Assembly (NCBI GenBank): GCA_051294375.1 | Contig: CM119265.1 | Coordinates: forward strand, 1,666,280-1,730,279 | Origin: Paraspadella gotoi | Lineage: Eukaryota; Chaetognatha | Direction: 5' to 3' | DNA: 64,000 nucleotides | In this document: positions 1 to 12,241 of the stretch, in pieces | Position numbering within the stretch: position 1 is the first letter of the stretch | How the letters are laid out: the number at the start of each line of letters is the position of its first letter | Translations under genes and position numbers: made by a program | The notes under the pieces: model-generated | What the model saw: the letters and a program-made list of their open reading frames with translations, nothing else | Told to the model about the DNA's origin: nothing | The model's database searches: none

Positions 1-117
1 ACTAAGTGAGATTTCGAATTTAATTATAAGGTTAGAAGTTGATTTAGAAGGTTATTTGTAAATTGTTAACTGATAATTAGGCTCTAAGAAGAGCGTGTTT
101 ACGTATATAGAGGCTGA

Positions 118-281
118 ATGGCCAAAGACTCTCTCTCTCTCTCTCTCTCTTCTCTGTCTCTTCTCTCTTCCTCCTCCTCTCTCTCTCTCTCTTCTCACTT
201 GTATCAGTGAGTGGAGTGGTCAGAAGGAAACGACGAAAAGACGACGACGGATAACAAATGAGGAGAGCTGGAATAAGGAAA

Positions 282-321
<40 letters not shown>

Positions 322-406
322 AGTTGCGGTCAAGGATTATACGTATGTAACGCGATTATTTGATAAAAGCACAATATTTAGTAAAAGATATTGAATTGAA
401 CTTTTA

Positions 407-453
<47 letters not shown>

Positions 454-794
454 CGATTAATAATTCATCGCGAGTCTCCAATCTGATTGCATTCGTTCGC
501 AAAACATGCGATCCGCGAGGCTAAAAATAAAAGAAAAGTGCGATCAATGATTAACTCAGTGCAAACTGCTGCTGCTGCGGCTGTAGAACTACTGCTGCAG
601 ATTATGCGGAGGCGGAGATTAATGCTGCAGTTGCTGCTGTTATTATTGTTGTTGTTGTTGTCGCAATTGCTTACGGCTTTGTCGTCGTCGTCGTCGTCAT
701 CGTCGTCTTTGACAGTCGCGTCGACTGAGGTCAACATTTGCTCGGATTTTTGGAAAGATTCCGTTTTGATTTTAAAAGTGGTTAAATCTTCGGG

Positions 795-838
<44 letters not shown>

Positions 839-845
839 GAATTAG
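118..845. repeat. GA/CT, TGAT and trinucleotide microsatellites
   Basis: CT runs lie at about 128-205, GA runs at 278-320 and 798-840, and a TGAT/ATTG run at 408-452. CTG/TTG/GTC-rich trinucleotide tracts at 560-710 create poly-Leu and poly-Ser open frames on the plus strand and poly-Asp/Asn frames on the minus strand. No gene model could be supported here, though 604-780 encodes a signal-peptide-like stretch (see findings). Confidence 0.9.
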
Positions 846-1377
846 ATTTTAAAATTGAAGTTTGAAAATTAAAAAAATTATTGTAGGTTTTTATACGCAG
901 AACATTTTAAGTAACTTATAATTAAAGTTACAATACTAAAATATTACAATATTAAAATAGCATTACAAAAATAAATAACGATATAACCTTTGTATCAAAC
1001 TTTTAAAACTCCTAAGAGTTTAGACCCTATCATTTTAATCTTATTTATGTTTTAATGACTAATCGTATAACCAAATATCCAAACTTCGCAAAGACCAGGT
1101 CGTAAAATACAATTAAACAATACATTTTTCACATTAATAGTTAATACTATAAGTTCGGGACCTGTTCGGACGGGTGAGTCCGCTTTTTGTGCCAAAAGTC
1201 TGGAGCAAGAGAGTGCGCGGGGGAGAGAAGAGAGCGGAGAAAATCCTCCGGCTACTCGACGATGAGACGAAGGGATAGACTGACTTGGAGGTGGAGGGGT
1301 GGTCAGAAAGAAGGTGGTTCTGGGGGCGAGGGGGGTTGGATTGGAAAGCTTAGGGGGACGGGGGTTTGGTGGGTTAA

Positions 1378-1380
<3 letters not shown>

Positions 1381-1467
<87 letters not shown>
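1381..1467. repeat. (GA)n microsatellite, about 43 units
   Basis: An almost uninterrupted GA dinucleotide run. Open frames across it on both strands (Glu-Arg or Leu-Ser repeats) are artefacts of the repeat. Confidence 0.97.
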
Positions 1468-1471
<4 letters not shown>

Positions 1472-1669
1472 GAGTCAAATGAAAAAAAATGAAAAAGAAA
1501 TGAAAACAACATGAAAATAAATTTTGTGAAACAAATTCCAACCTTATTATTTTTCTTCAACTCAAAATCTCTATACCATATATTCCGACTTAAAACGCAA
1601 CACCCTGTAACGTCCCCATTATGACCTTTCGTCGGAACCAACCCTGTACTCTTCCGCGTCATTTTTTAC

Positions 1670-1917
1670 CTTCGATAAATTCCGTCCTTTGCTGGAGGAG
1701 CTGCTGTGGTAATCTCCGCTGGAGGGGCTGTCGACGTTGTCTCTGCTGGAGGAGCTGTTGTTATTATTATCGCTGGAGCAGTTGCTCTTGATGTTGTCGC
1801 TCTTCTTGTCGGTCGACGCGTCCGTCTGTACGTACGAATGGGTTCCGGGCGTTGGGATTGTAGTCGCCCAACTCTGTACGGGATTCGGTGCGTACGATTT
1901 GGCGGAACGGGAAATCT
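1670..1917 (-). CDS. Internal coding exon, Ser/Asn/Asp-rich protein of unknown function
   Basis: Read on the minus strand, an acceptor (tcgtcttcag) is followed by 2 nt plus 82 open codons and then a donor, AAG|GTAAAA, at 1669. The peptide starts ISRSAKSYAPNP, continues with a normal mixed stretch (VQSWATTIPTPGTHSYVQTD) and ends in Ser/Asn/Asp-rich sequence (SSDNNNNSSSSRD, SPSSGDYHSSSSSKG). The well-formed splice sites and the non-repetitive first 35 residues argue for a real exon rather than a shadow frame. The low-complexity half suggests a disordered segment. I do not recognise the family. Neighbouring exons were not located with confidence; a short open block near 1150-1195 on the same strand, after a good polypyrimidine tract, might be the next one. 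Phase is 1 on entry and 0 on exit. Confidence 0.5.
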
Positions 1918-2321
1918 CTGAAGACGAAAGTCGAACAGTATAAACATTTATACAGTTATACAATGATATGTTTAAAAAAAGTCAAAATAATACTTTAAAA
2001 TACTTAATTTTAAATTAAACCGAGCATGAGAAGTTTAGAACTTTACATCGGAAATAAGTTTAATTTAAAAAATTTACAAAGAATTAATGGATTTTTAAAA
2101 AATGAAGAATTTAATTTTTAAAAATTTGGGGCAAGCTCAAGGAGTTGTGCCGCATTTACTTAATTTACGCCTTTTTTAAATGATTGTATCACCAATAAGT
2201 AAAAATGATATACATACACAAGAAACATACGGTAGGTAAAGGAAATAAGTTAATTACGTGACTGCTTCGTGTAGACCATTACGTCCTTTCCAAAAATCAA
2301 CTGACATGATTTTAAATTACC

Positions 2322-2396
2322 CGAGTTTATTAGAAAGACCGACCGACCGAGAAGTGACTTATAGAGTTGCTTCGCGAGTTTTCGCGGGGCAACAAG
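2322..2396. repeat. Fragment of dispersed repeat R2
   Basis: Contains the module GTGACTTATAGAGTTGCTTC, found again at about 11650-11682, preceded by GACCGACC-type sequence. The larger R2 copies at 11.15-11.69 kb and 21.94-22.17 kb share the flanking sequence. Confidence 0.6.
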
Positions 2397-2960
2397 TCGA
2401 AAAGACGAACCTGAAGTGAGAGTAGAAGAGATTTTAAGAAAAAGACGAACCTGAAGTGAGAGTAGAAAAGATTTTAAGAAAAAGACAAACCTGAAGTGAG
2501 AGTAGAAGAGAATTTAAGAAAAAGACAAACCTGACGAGAGAGTAGAAGAGAATTTAAGAAAAAGACGAACCTGACGTGAGAGTAGAAAAGATTTTAAGAA
2601 AAAGACGAACCTGATGTGAGAGTAGAAGAGATTTTAAGAAAAAGACAAACCTGAAGTGAGAGTAGAAGAGATTAAAAAATAAGACAAACCTGACGTGAGA
2701 GTAGAAGAGATTTTAAGAAAAAGACGAACCTGGCGTTGAGAGTTTAGAAGATATTTTAAGAAAAAGACGAACCTGATGTGAGAGTAGAAGAATTTAAGAA
2801 AAAGACGAACCTGACGTGAGAGTAGAAGAGATTTTAAGAAAAAGACAAACCTGATATGAGAGTAGAAGAGATTTTAAGAAAAAGACGAACCTGGCGTGAG
2901 AGTAGAAGATATTTTAAGAAAAAGACGAACCTGATGTGAGAGTAGAAGAGATTTTAAGCT
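2397..2960. repeat. 40-bp minisatellite, about 14 copies
   Basis: Head-to-tail 40-bp units built around AAAGACGAACCTGAAGTGAG followed by AGTAGAAGAGATTTTAAGA, with point changes and small indels. The period is not a multiple of three, so it is not a coding repeat. It abuts an R2 fragment on its left. Confidence 0.95.
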
Positions 2961-5572
2961 TCGGATCTGAAGTCGATTCTTCGTTACGTTTTTCTTCCAA
3001 CTGAAATTTTTTTTAAATATACACATTAAATAATATTACCATGTATTCTTGCAGGGTTCTGCTACGTTATTAACTTGTAAGAAGTATAAAGCCAAAGAAA
3101 GAGGAAAGTTAGCTTATTTACCAAATGAATTTTTATTGATTAAATGAATTTTATTCCTTTGTGTTGTGAATAACATCATTTTTTTTCTTTCGAATCTTTT
3201 AAAACTACCTGTTTTTCAGCCATAGCTGGCATAAAAAATCCAAAGTATTGGTGTTTTTGGTTTGAAACTTGACTTGTTTTATGATATATTTATATATATA
3301 ATATATATATATATTCTGTTTTTGTAGTGATTAACTCTAAATTTTGTGGTTTATATGTAGCTTTAATGTTTCTTTTTTTACGTTTAGCGATAGTTATGTA
3401 TGAAGTAGGAGGAGGTAGTATGAAAAAAAAACTGTTTCCGTTATGAGATTTAATTTTAAAATTATCTTTGGCGAGACAGAGAGAAAGAGAGTAAGCTTGA
3501 ATTAAAAGCTGAAGATAAGAAAAGAAAAATATGGATTCGTGCAAAAAATTATTAAGAACAAAAATCAAGAGTAAGCATTTTTTTTTTATCTTCTTCTTTT
3601 TTTAGTTTTTATGTTTTTTTAGGTTCTTTCTGTCTTTTTCTGTCTATCTTGACTGTCTTTTTCTTCTGTATTAATCTCTTTTCGTTCTTTTTTATTTAAA
3701 TTTTTATTCAGTATTTATATGTATGTTTATATTTTCTCAATTATTTCTTTCTTTAATTATTTATATCTTTCTTTCTCTCTGTCTTTCTATCTTTTCTCAA
3801 TTTTGCCTTTTCCTTTTAGGGTCACAAAAGGTCATTTGACGTCGACTTATAGAAATACATGCAATCAAATTCACGATTAAAGTATAAACTATACAAGCAT
3901 CAAGCAAAAGGTTATCCAAACATGCTATATTCGTATCAATATAAAATAAATTTGCTAAATTAGGTTAACAATTCATAATAACACATGAAATAACCAGTAT
4001 AAATCGGAGAGAGAGAGAGAGAGACGGAGGCAGAAGAGACGATGAGCAGAGAGAGATGAGAGAGGAGGACTTTTGCTGGACTAGCCAAATCATAGCTTCA
4101 GACAACACACGATTTTTAAACAGAGTTTCCCCCCCCAAAAAAAAAAAAAACACAAAAATATTTCAAACCTGTTGAGGTCAAAAAAAAGCGAAAAAATTCC
4201 GAGAGAAAAAATTTAAAAAATTTTTATTCGTCAAACGATGATATTTTTTTCTTGGTTTAAAATTAAAACCGAAAATGAGATTTCATAAAATTCCAGATCA
4301 AATTAGGAAATTTAATTAAACAATCGTAGAATCATAAACGTTTTTAACTTTGGTTATTTTAATCAATATCCTTTTTTTTTATAAATTAATTCAAGAAAGA
4401 CGCGGTTGTCATGACGATTTCCGGTTCTTTCTCTTCCGTGTTTCTTCTCTTTATTTTGAAAGGAAACAAAATAGCAACGAAATCTTTGATTCGACTTTTG
4501 AGTCGGAAGATGGCAGAGCGAGTTGAAAGTGGCGAGTGAAAACAAAAGTAACTTTTGATAAAGATGACTCCGTTAAGAATGGATGTAAATAATAATGATT
4601 TAATCATCAGTGCAATATATTATCCAAAATTATTAGTCGTTTAGAAAGGGAAATAAGCTAAGCATTCGTGTTATTTAATATTAAACCTGTGACTTTTTAT
4701 AAATAATATTCTTGTTATTAAAGAAAACAGCATAAAGAGCTTGTGGTCAAGTTCCAACCATATTAGCTACTTCAAAGTGTCAGGTGCTAAAATGTAACTC
4801 CTAATTAATATGCAATGTAAGGGGAAGATTAAAAACTTAATTAACTAATGACAAGATTTAATCTTAGCTCTTCATCGCAACTTACCAAATATCTATTGTC
4901 TTTGATCATCTTATCTGAACTTACCAAATGTCTAATGTCTTTCAACATCTCATGTCAACTCACATTTCATTTATTACTTTTTCTTTACTTATTTTCCCAT
5001 CGATTACAACTTTTAAACTTCATCTTTTCATCTTAATTATTTTTTTTTGGTAAACGACAAAATTTTTATTTAATTTTTCTGTAACTCTGATAGAAAATCG
5101 TGTTAATAAACAGTAATATTGACCCAATCTTTTTTCTTAAACAACTTAAATGAAAAAAACTACAATATTTTATTTTGATTTTTTTTTTCGTCTGAGTCAA
5201 GGGACCAAAACGATCAACGAATGCGGTACCTGATATTAGTCATAATAAGTAAATAACAGTTAACATTTATTCTGTGGAGAGATCTCAACATTCTCGTCTT
5301 CTCTCGTCAATCGATCTTTGATTATCCATCGATCTTGTTTCTCATTTGGGAATTTGTTGTCTCGATTATTCTTAATAACACGTCAGCCTCAAATCTCAGC
5401 CGAAGTCACGTGATTGATCAAATGACGAAGACGACAAAGACGACGATGCATCTATTTCTATTTCTATTTCTCCGTTTATCTTTCTACTTGAGCATCCGTT
5501 CATTTTTATCTCCGTTTAACTGTCTGTCTGTTGAAAAGAATAAAATTCTTAGTTATTATTAGTTTATATTGA
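2961..5572. other. No gene seen
   Basis: AT-rich sequence with homopolymer runs, a TA-rich tract near 3290 and a short GA tract near 4010. No exon with matching splice sites and non-repetitive coding content was found on either strand. Confidence 0.5.
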
Positions 5573-6215
5573 TTGTACGAATTTCATAAAATTCAGCTCC
5601 TTGTATTTTGATGCTGGGCGGAGTACAATATAGTATTCCCCGATCTAAAACTTAAGGGAGTGGACCTTTTATACAATTAAAATCTTTTTAAAACATTATG
5701 CTAATACTTCATTGATAGAGAAGCCAGGTACACTGGTGGTGTAATATAAACGAGACTGTGAGTGTGAGAGAGTCTTGATTGAAAGCTTTTAGTGTCCTGA
5801 TATATCATTATCTTGTAAGAGTGATGGAGGCCTTAAACCACCAAAACCTGTCCAATAGAGCGTAGTGAAAGTTACGTACAAAAATTCTAAAAGTCAATTA
5901 TGAACAACATACCTTCAGTGAGCATTAATTTGTAAAAAAAAAATATGTTATATTATATCTTTTCATACAATTGAAACATTCTTTGAAATATTTTCCACTT
6001 CATTGATAGTGAAGCCAGGTACTCTGGGAGTGAATAAACGAGTCTGTGAGAGAGTCTTGATTGAAAGCTTGCAGGGACCTGCTATGTCATTATCTTGTAA
6101 GAGTGATGGAGGCCTTAAACCACCAAAGCCTGTCCAAAGTCAGGGGCAAGATAGCTTATTTATTAAATGAATGGATAATTTTTATATTGGTTGTACCAAT
6201 TTCATTATATTATCC
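5573..6215 (-). repeat. Dispersed repeat R1, two tandem copies
   Basis: Two monomers of a family about 330-360 bp long, in reverse orientation to the copy at 59.5 kb. Shared blocks include AGTGATGGAGGCCTTAAACC, GAGTCTTGATTGAAAGCTT and the boundary motif TTGGTTGTACCAATTTCAT. No ORF is conserved between copies. Other copies: 10.43-10.76, 28.05-28.29, 31.96-32.22, 59.5-59.88 and 63.64-64.0 kb, with fragments near 7.31, 27.6, 32.58 and 43.08 kb. Confidence 0.85.
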
Positions 6216-7398
6216 TTATTAAATCAAAAAATTTAAAAATAGGCTTTTCTTAATTTTTATTACAGATTCGAATTCCTCGTCAAAAGCGGATGAATGAAAA
6301 TATAAATCATTTTAAAAAATTATTTCATTAAGTAGGTTAAAAATAAAAAACTATATTTAAAAATATAAAAATATTTAAAATTTTAATTTTCAGCTTAAAA
6401 TATAGGTTTTTCTGATATTTGATCAACTTAATGAAAGAATTTTTTATATGTCTTTGTATCAACTTTTCATGAAGAATCCAAATCTGCAAAAAAATCTTAC
6501 AAAAACTATTTTGAAATATTAACATTTATTGGATTAATACTATGTATAATTATATTTATATAAATATAGCCTACAGCGTAAATTATAAAATTTATATTAA
6601 AAATTTTTTATACATAAATATTCATTAGTATAATGTTGTTTGTTTCTCACTTTTAGAATTTTAATTTAAGTTAAATTAAAACTTTTTACTACTCTTTACT
6701 GTCCAAAGTCAGTTATACACTTATTGTATGAATAGGGCTAAACTTTGTCAATGGGGTGGGTCAAAAGTTTGATTTGGGAACCCTCCCAAATAAAACTTCA
6801 TACATTTCTGAGAAAACTTTCAATGGACCAAAATTTTCTAAAATGGCTAGAAGCACTAGTAATTATTTTTTTAATATTTATTTATAGATAAAAAATGTAA
6901 AAAAATTTTTTTTAATTTTTTATTTTTAAAAGCAGATTCAGATAGCTTATGAAAAGTTGTCTACACAAAGTATAATTCTTTTTTCAATATTAAGTGGGTC
7001 AAAATTGGAAAAAACCTAAAAAAATTTTCCTCATCATCAGCATCCGATAATTTTAATAGTTTTTACTAATTTTCAGTAATAAAACATCAAAATTTTTAAA
7101 AAGTTGTAATTACATTTTTGCTTAACTTTTTAAGCTCTATCAAAATCAATTAAAAAAACTTTTGACATTACATAGCAATATAATGATTTTAATTAACAAA
7201 TTACTCATTTTTTGGAACATTTTTTCAAAAAAATATTTTAACACAATAACTAATACCAATAATGGGTTTGTTTAATGCTGTTCTCATTAAAATTTAAATT
7301 TGGTCGGCTACTGCTAGTATGAATGGATAATTTTATATTGGTTGTACAATGTACATGTACAGTTGAGAAGCTAATTTTTCTTTAGGCTGTTACTTAGA
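6216..7398. other. No gene seen; upstream region of first XKR-like gene
   Basis: Very AT-rich. It ends with an R1 boundary fragment (about 7318-7350) and a 3' splice-acceptor-like string, ttttctttag, ending at 7385, 13 bp before the XKR start codon. The same string sits 5 bp before the start codon of the second copy, so both genes may have a 5' UTR intron or a trans-splice acceptor. Confidence 0.45.
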
Positions 7399-10264
7399 AT
7401 GGAAGTCTCCCACTTTTTACTGCTGTTGAACGCCCTCGATCTGCTGACGGATTTGAAGTCCGCAATCGAATACATTAAGTCCTTTCATTATTCCTTTGGT
7501 TTGGCAATTCTTGGTGTTATTCTGCTTCATTGTTTCTGCTCCAGTGTTTACGGATTGTGGACGATTCACAAAAATCAAAATCACTACTCGAGATTTATGA
7601 AAAATTCCTGGAGAAAAACTGTAGTGATTATTTTTCATTTGTTGGGCTTGGGATGTGTGCCACTTACTATTGATCTAACTCAAGATATGAAAAACAAAAA
7701 TGAATATATGGAGGTTATAAAAATGAAAGAAAGTTTGATTTGGGGTATGAATATGATTGAAGCACTGATCGAAGCATATCCTCAACTGTTGATTCAAACC
7801 GGACTGTTTTTTTATTTATTGTTAATCAGTAATGAAATATGTTTCCCGGATCTTCTATCAAATTAGTAAGAACCTATAAAGTTATGTCGATATCTTTACT
7901 AAGTGATATTAAGATTTAGAGTATTTATGTTATGTTATTTATATATTAAATAATCTATATTTAATTTTTAACATGAATACAAAATAGATTATTTTAAAAT
8001 GAAATATAAATTTAAAAAGATAATAAAATATATTTTTAAAGTAGTAAAAAAGGTACTACCTGAAGTTATTTTAAGATGATATTTAATAAAAACCAAAAGT
8101 TTCAAGGCAATGTGACAATATTAATGAATTTCTCATCAAAGCTTTTAATAAAGATTTTAGAGTTTTTTCTGATAAACACTCCTTAAAAAATATTCTTTAT
8201 TAAATTGCCTTAAAAATATATAAAATTAATATTATTTCTCTCTATAAAATTGATACAACCAATATAAAAATCACGTGACAATGAAATGGAATAAATGAGC
8301 AAAATAATGAGAAAAATGAATAAAACAGCGCCATCTCTCATCATCCATTCATTTAATAACTTTTTCCATTTTCTATTTCAAGTGAAACCCCTGTTATTAC
8401 ATATAAATTTCTATACAAAAATAATGCGGGATCTTTCCGAATTTCAAATGGAAATGATACTGGAATTTGTCACTGCCAAGCAGTTGGCAGTGGTTTGAGC
8501 TTTTTTAACTACAGACGCATGAGTTGCCATTGGAAGATCCGCGATTACTTTCCTATCATCTCTGCCTCATTATCAACAATTAGCCTGGCTAAAACTGCTA
8601 ACTTTTATCGAGTAGATAATATGTCGATAGAAAACAGTCGCATTAAAAGTAAAATGGCTCTGAAACTCATAGGAACTCTGGAAGGAATCGTAAATGTAGT
8701 TATCTTAATGTACTTAGTCTTTGAATCATTTTTTCGGATTTCACCAATTTTTATTTTATTCATGCCATTGATAATTTTACGTGTGTTTGTAATTTCTGAG
8801 TTAAAAGACATTATGCAACAATTGTGGAATTATTTGGGGAGAGCAAATATATCTAATAGGAAATTTAAATTTATAAAATCCAAAAAAAATAATTGGCGGC
8901 CATTGTTTTCGCTTTTTATCACATCTTTTATAATAAATATTAAGAAACATGAGGACATTGATAGGAAATCTACTTTATTATTTTATATGAATGAGAATCT
9001 TTCCTCTGACTTTACTCCCGATTACTATTGGGGACTTTCAACTATTAAACATCCATTTTTAGATGGAATTTTGATAAGGCAGCGTTTTCAAAAATTGGTC
9101 TGTTTTGAGTCAAAACTGGTCCCCACTAATCTCATGAAGAAAGTAATTCACTTGCCATCTTGTAACGAATATAGTAAAAAATCAAATATTTCTGATACAC
9201 ATATTGGTGTCATTGTTAACGTAGGAAATCAAAGACTTTGGAACCCTAACTATGAGATGTACATGCTAATGATTTTCACTGATTTTTTCATCAGCTTTGT
9301 AACTAGCATTATTTTCGTATATATAGATAAGAAAGTTCAAAAATATATCTTACAGATTGGAACCAACATCATCTTTTTAGTTTTGATAATCTTGAATATT
9401 TTTTTTGTTGTTAAATTCAAAAAAGCAAATGGGTCGCATCTTTATCGTGTCCTACGTCGGATCAACTTCGTCCGTCATGGAATAACTGATGAAATTCCCC
9501 GAAACGCCTTTGCTCCATGGCAAAAATATTATTCTGGTCAGACAGCGGGTTTTTACAGATTGTCTTTTTTCATATTCAAAACTTTGATGACATATTTTTT
9601 TGTTGGAATTCCTTTATTGTGCATTTTGCGTTTGTTTCGTAAGATTACTTGTTTCTCATCTCATGTCACTATCAAGCGTTTAGTTTCTACCATTTGCTTT
9701 GTTTCTTTAATATTTCCTTACCTCGTGTATGAAAATTGCAGAGGTGGTTGGTTAATTAAAGATCTAAAAAAAATGATCGAACGTGCCAATAACTTAGAGG
9801 CTTCTTTTCACTTTCAAACTCTATTTGCTCAAAAAATGTTAACCATATCAATCTGCAATGAAAGTTTTTTTTTTCTCTTTTCACTTTCATTTTTACCCTT
9901 TTTCAATGGCCTCTTCATTTTCTGTTCAACCTTGTCATTCCCCATTCTGAAAAACAAAACTGTTTTCTCTCTTTTTGTTTCTTGTTTTCACGTTGGCGCC
10001 TACGTTTTGCTGAGTTCCTCTGTTCCCTCAGAGGTCGTCCCAGCAGTTGGCGATTTCGGCATTGCTGGAGATATTGAAGTTGCGCGGAAAATGAGTATCA
10101 TTTTGTATCTCATTAATTATGCTTATGATCTTGAAAAATCAGTTTTGAATCTTTTTCTCGATAAATTTATAGCAATTGTGAGTGATAAGCGTTTCAATTT
10201 TTTAAATTTTCCATCTTTGATTTTTTTGGTAATTCCATTCAACTTTTTGCTATTTTCTGACTAA
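7399..10264 (+). CDS. XK-related (XKR)-like multi-pass membrane protein, copy 1
   Basis: Two exons, 7399-7865 and 8383-10264. The donor TTA|GTAAGA and acceptor ttctatttcaag join in phase 2 and give 782 residues. The first ~230 residues have the layout of the XK-related family: a membrane-adjacent LDLLTDLKSAIEY (13-25), a hydrophobic helix at 33-54, another at about 72-92, the hallmark IEALIEAYPQLLIQ near 120-135 (compare the family's E-x-x-P-Q-L), and YFPIISASLSTISLAKT at 211-227, matching the family's SA-x-x-SLLS-x-x-W segment. A Cys-containing loop with GNDTGICHCQ lies between these two blocks and is shared with copy 2. The C-terminal half has about seven more hydrophobic segments that I do not recognise. 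Known relatives are plasma-membrane proteins, several of them phospholipid scramblases; scrambling here is inference only. Length exceeds most vertebrate members (roughly 370-690 residues). Frame choice in exon 2 rests on codon-by-codon conservation with copy 2. Confidence 0.75.
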
Positions 10265-10429
10265 CTTTATTTTTTTTATTATTTGGTAAAAGTTTATTAA
10301 TTTTAAGTAATTCCTTTATTCACCTACTGCACTGTTTCACCATTTTTGTTACAAATTTCGCAACATAATTTTCTCACTGAAAAAGTAAAAAATTTAATAT
10401 TTATAAAATTAGTAACACAAATAAAAAAA

Positions 10430-10760
10430 TTATTTATTCATTTAGTAAATATGACAGCTATTATGTCCTGCCTTTGGACAGGCTTTTGTTGGTTAAAGTC
10501 TCCATCCTTCTCAAAAGTTAATAACATAACAAGCTTTTGATCAAGACTTGTGCTTGGCTTCCTTATCAATGACGTGATTTACTATTTTTTAAACTGTTTC
10601 AATTAGATAAAAGAGCAACTCTCTTAAGTCTTAGATTGGAGGATTTTACTTGCAATGTTGTACTCTCCACTATTTTAAAAATACAAGAAAATAACTATTA
10701 TGAAATAGGTACAACCGATATCAAATTATTCATTCATTGAATAAATAAGCAATAAACAAG
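10430..10760 (+). repeat. Dispersed repeat R1, diverged copy
   Basis: Diverged full-length copy in the same orientation as 59.5 kb. Recognisable blocks are the GGACAGGCTTT region, CTTGGCTTCCTTATCAATGA and the terminal GAAATAGGTACAACCGATAT. Confidence 0.75.
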
Positions 10761-11149
10761 CTGATTAGTTTAAATATCGCTGAAGTTACATTAATTCACG
10801 GAGTTACTAAAAAATGATAATTAATATTTATTTCTTTTTCTGTTGTTTCACTTTTGTCACTTTTCACTTTTGGTAATAAAAAAAATTAATAAAACCGGAA
10901 CAGTGAAATATTTACAAGGGAAAAGTGAAAGTTTGGATTAAAAATTTAGCAATTATATCTCAATCAGTACAGAATACTAATGTATACTTAACTATATTTA
11001 AGTTTTTTATTAATATAGCGTTATAGTCAGAATTTTTGTATTAAGTACTACCCCTATGTAATGTCAGAATTTTAATCTTTGTAGAAATTTATGACTTCAA
11101 AAACGAGTCTCTTAGAATTTAAGAGAAATGGTAGATAAACAATAACAGT
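10761..11149. other. No gene seen
   Basis: AT-rich spacer between an R1 copy and an R2 copy. No feature identified. Confidence 0.5.
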
Positions 11150-11690
11150 AATTCCAATGAATTGCGCCGCAGTGACTTTATTTTCACATGATATGACATG
11201 ACATGACATGACACGACTAAAAAACTTTTTTTGCCCGTGTATTTATGACATGCATTGCATAAAAATTCCGTCTTTTATTCCTTATAGTTTTAGGAATTCG
11301 TAAAGGCGGCGCTAGCAGTCCCTTAGATTTGAGGTTTTTTTTCTGTCTTAACCAATGAGCAACCAACTATAGGCAAATTATATGCATTTTTAACGTAAGT
11401 GGGACAGACCGACCTAAAAGTAAATAAAAATGAGAGAGTTATTACTTTTTACATAGGAAAAGAGATCCCTTGTAAAATTATTCAGGTGATCACGTGACTT
11501 CACAAGTATGATATACACGTTAAAGGCGTTATGGTGTCTTACCTTCCTACCAAATAAGAATTTAATTGATGAAATATTACCCGAGTCATGAGCATTTTTT
11601 ATATAAGTGGGACAGACCTACTGACTGTCAGATATACCGACCAAATGACCGAAAAGTGACTTATAGAGTTGCTTCGCGAGTAATGAAATT
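11150..11690. repeat. Dispersed repeat R2, two segments
   Basis: 11155-11415 matches 21935-22165 (TTGCGCCGCAGTGACTTT, AAGGCGGCGCTAGCAGTC, AATGAGCAACNAACTATNGG, TTTTTAACGTAAGTG). 11585-11690 repeats the GTGGGACAGACC end and carries GTGACTTATAGAGTTGCTTC, as at 2.3 kb. A GACAT pentamer run lies at about 11190-11215. The GTGACTTATAGAGT module is also related to the subterminal sequence of the transposon at 15.7 kb. Confidence 0.7.
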
Positions 11691-12203
11691 AAGGATTGTG
11701 GGTGTTCAAAAGGGAGAATGAGAGAGAGAGAGGAGAGAGAGAATCACAAATAGTCGGACACCAACAAAAGCCTCTACAAAGACTGCATCAGATACTGATC
11801 CAACAATCCGAATCGAATTGGGCACACAACGCAAAAATTAAAGTTTAGACATGATTCCATTTCATCTCAAAATGAGTTTACTTTCTACATTACCTACTTT
11901 TCTTTTTGTTTTTGTTTTTTTAATATTTCTAAGTTTATCCTTTTTATGTCAACTCTTTGGTTTTATACTATAAGTTTTTAAATTAAATTATGCTTAATGT
12001 TATTAGAATCAAAATACATAAAAAAAACTTTTTACGGGTGACTCAAACTTTTATGTATTTTTGGTTTACAACTTTTCTGTCATTCAATGAGAGGTTTGAG
12101 AGGATGCATCTCCATCTATCCATCCATCTCCATCTATCTCCATTAGTTTGATGAAGTTTTCAATACATAATATGATTGATTCTTTTACCTTAACTATCAT
12201 CAG

Positions 12204-12241
12204 ACAGCGACGGTGACGAAGATGCTGATTTCGATAACTAA
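12204..12241 (+). CDS. Candidate acidic terminal exon
   Basis: Following the acceptor ccttaactatcatcag, two nt plus eleven codons and TAA read SDGDEDADFDN. The upstream cttaac is branch-point-like. No upstream exon was identified, so the gene is unknown. It is listed because the same pattern, a short terminal exon of Asp/Glu/Ser after a good acceptor, occurs at 45.3, 53.5 and 55.0 kb. A chance match is possible given how common Asp codons are in the local trinucleotide-rich sequence. Confidence 0.25.

Noticed and set aside
1187-1662. Open frames of Glu-Arg or Leu-Ser repeats over GA/CT runs, here and at about 17.9, 20.1, 22.5, 26.3, 31.5, 34.2 and 41.4 kb
   Set aside because: Any dinucleotide GA run is open in all frames; no splice borders or non-repetitive coding flank.
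2397-2960. CRISPR array
   Set aside because: Units are contiguous with no unique spacers, and the context is an animal genome.
4411-4540. Short frame starting MTISGSFSSVFLLFIL
   Set aside because: Too short, no conservation or splice evidence; overlaps equally long frames on the other strand.
5573-6215. Hammerhead ribozyme (retrozyme-type tandem repeat)
   Set aside because: No CTGANGA...GAAA core was found on either strand of the R1 unit.
8295-8498. An alternative frame through the start of XKR exon 2 (FQMEMILEFVTAKQL) requiring a 22- or 44-bp intron
   Set aside because: The frame with no extra intron is open in both paralogues and shows better codon conservation (GNDTG-CHCQ).
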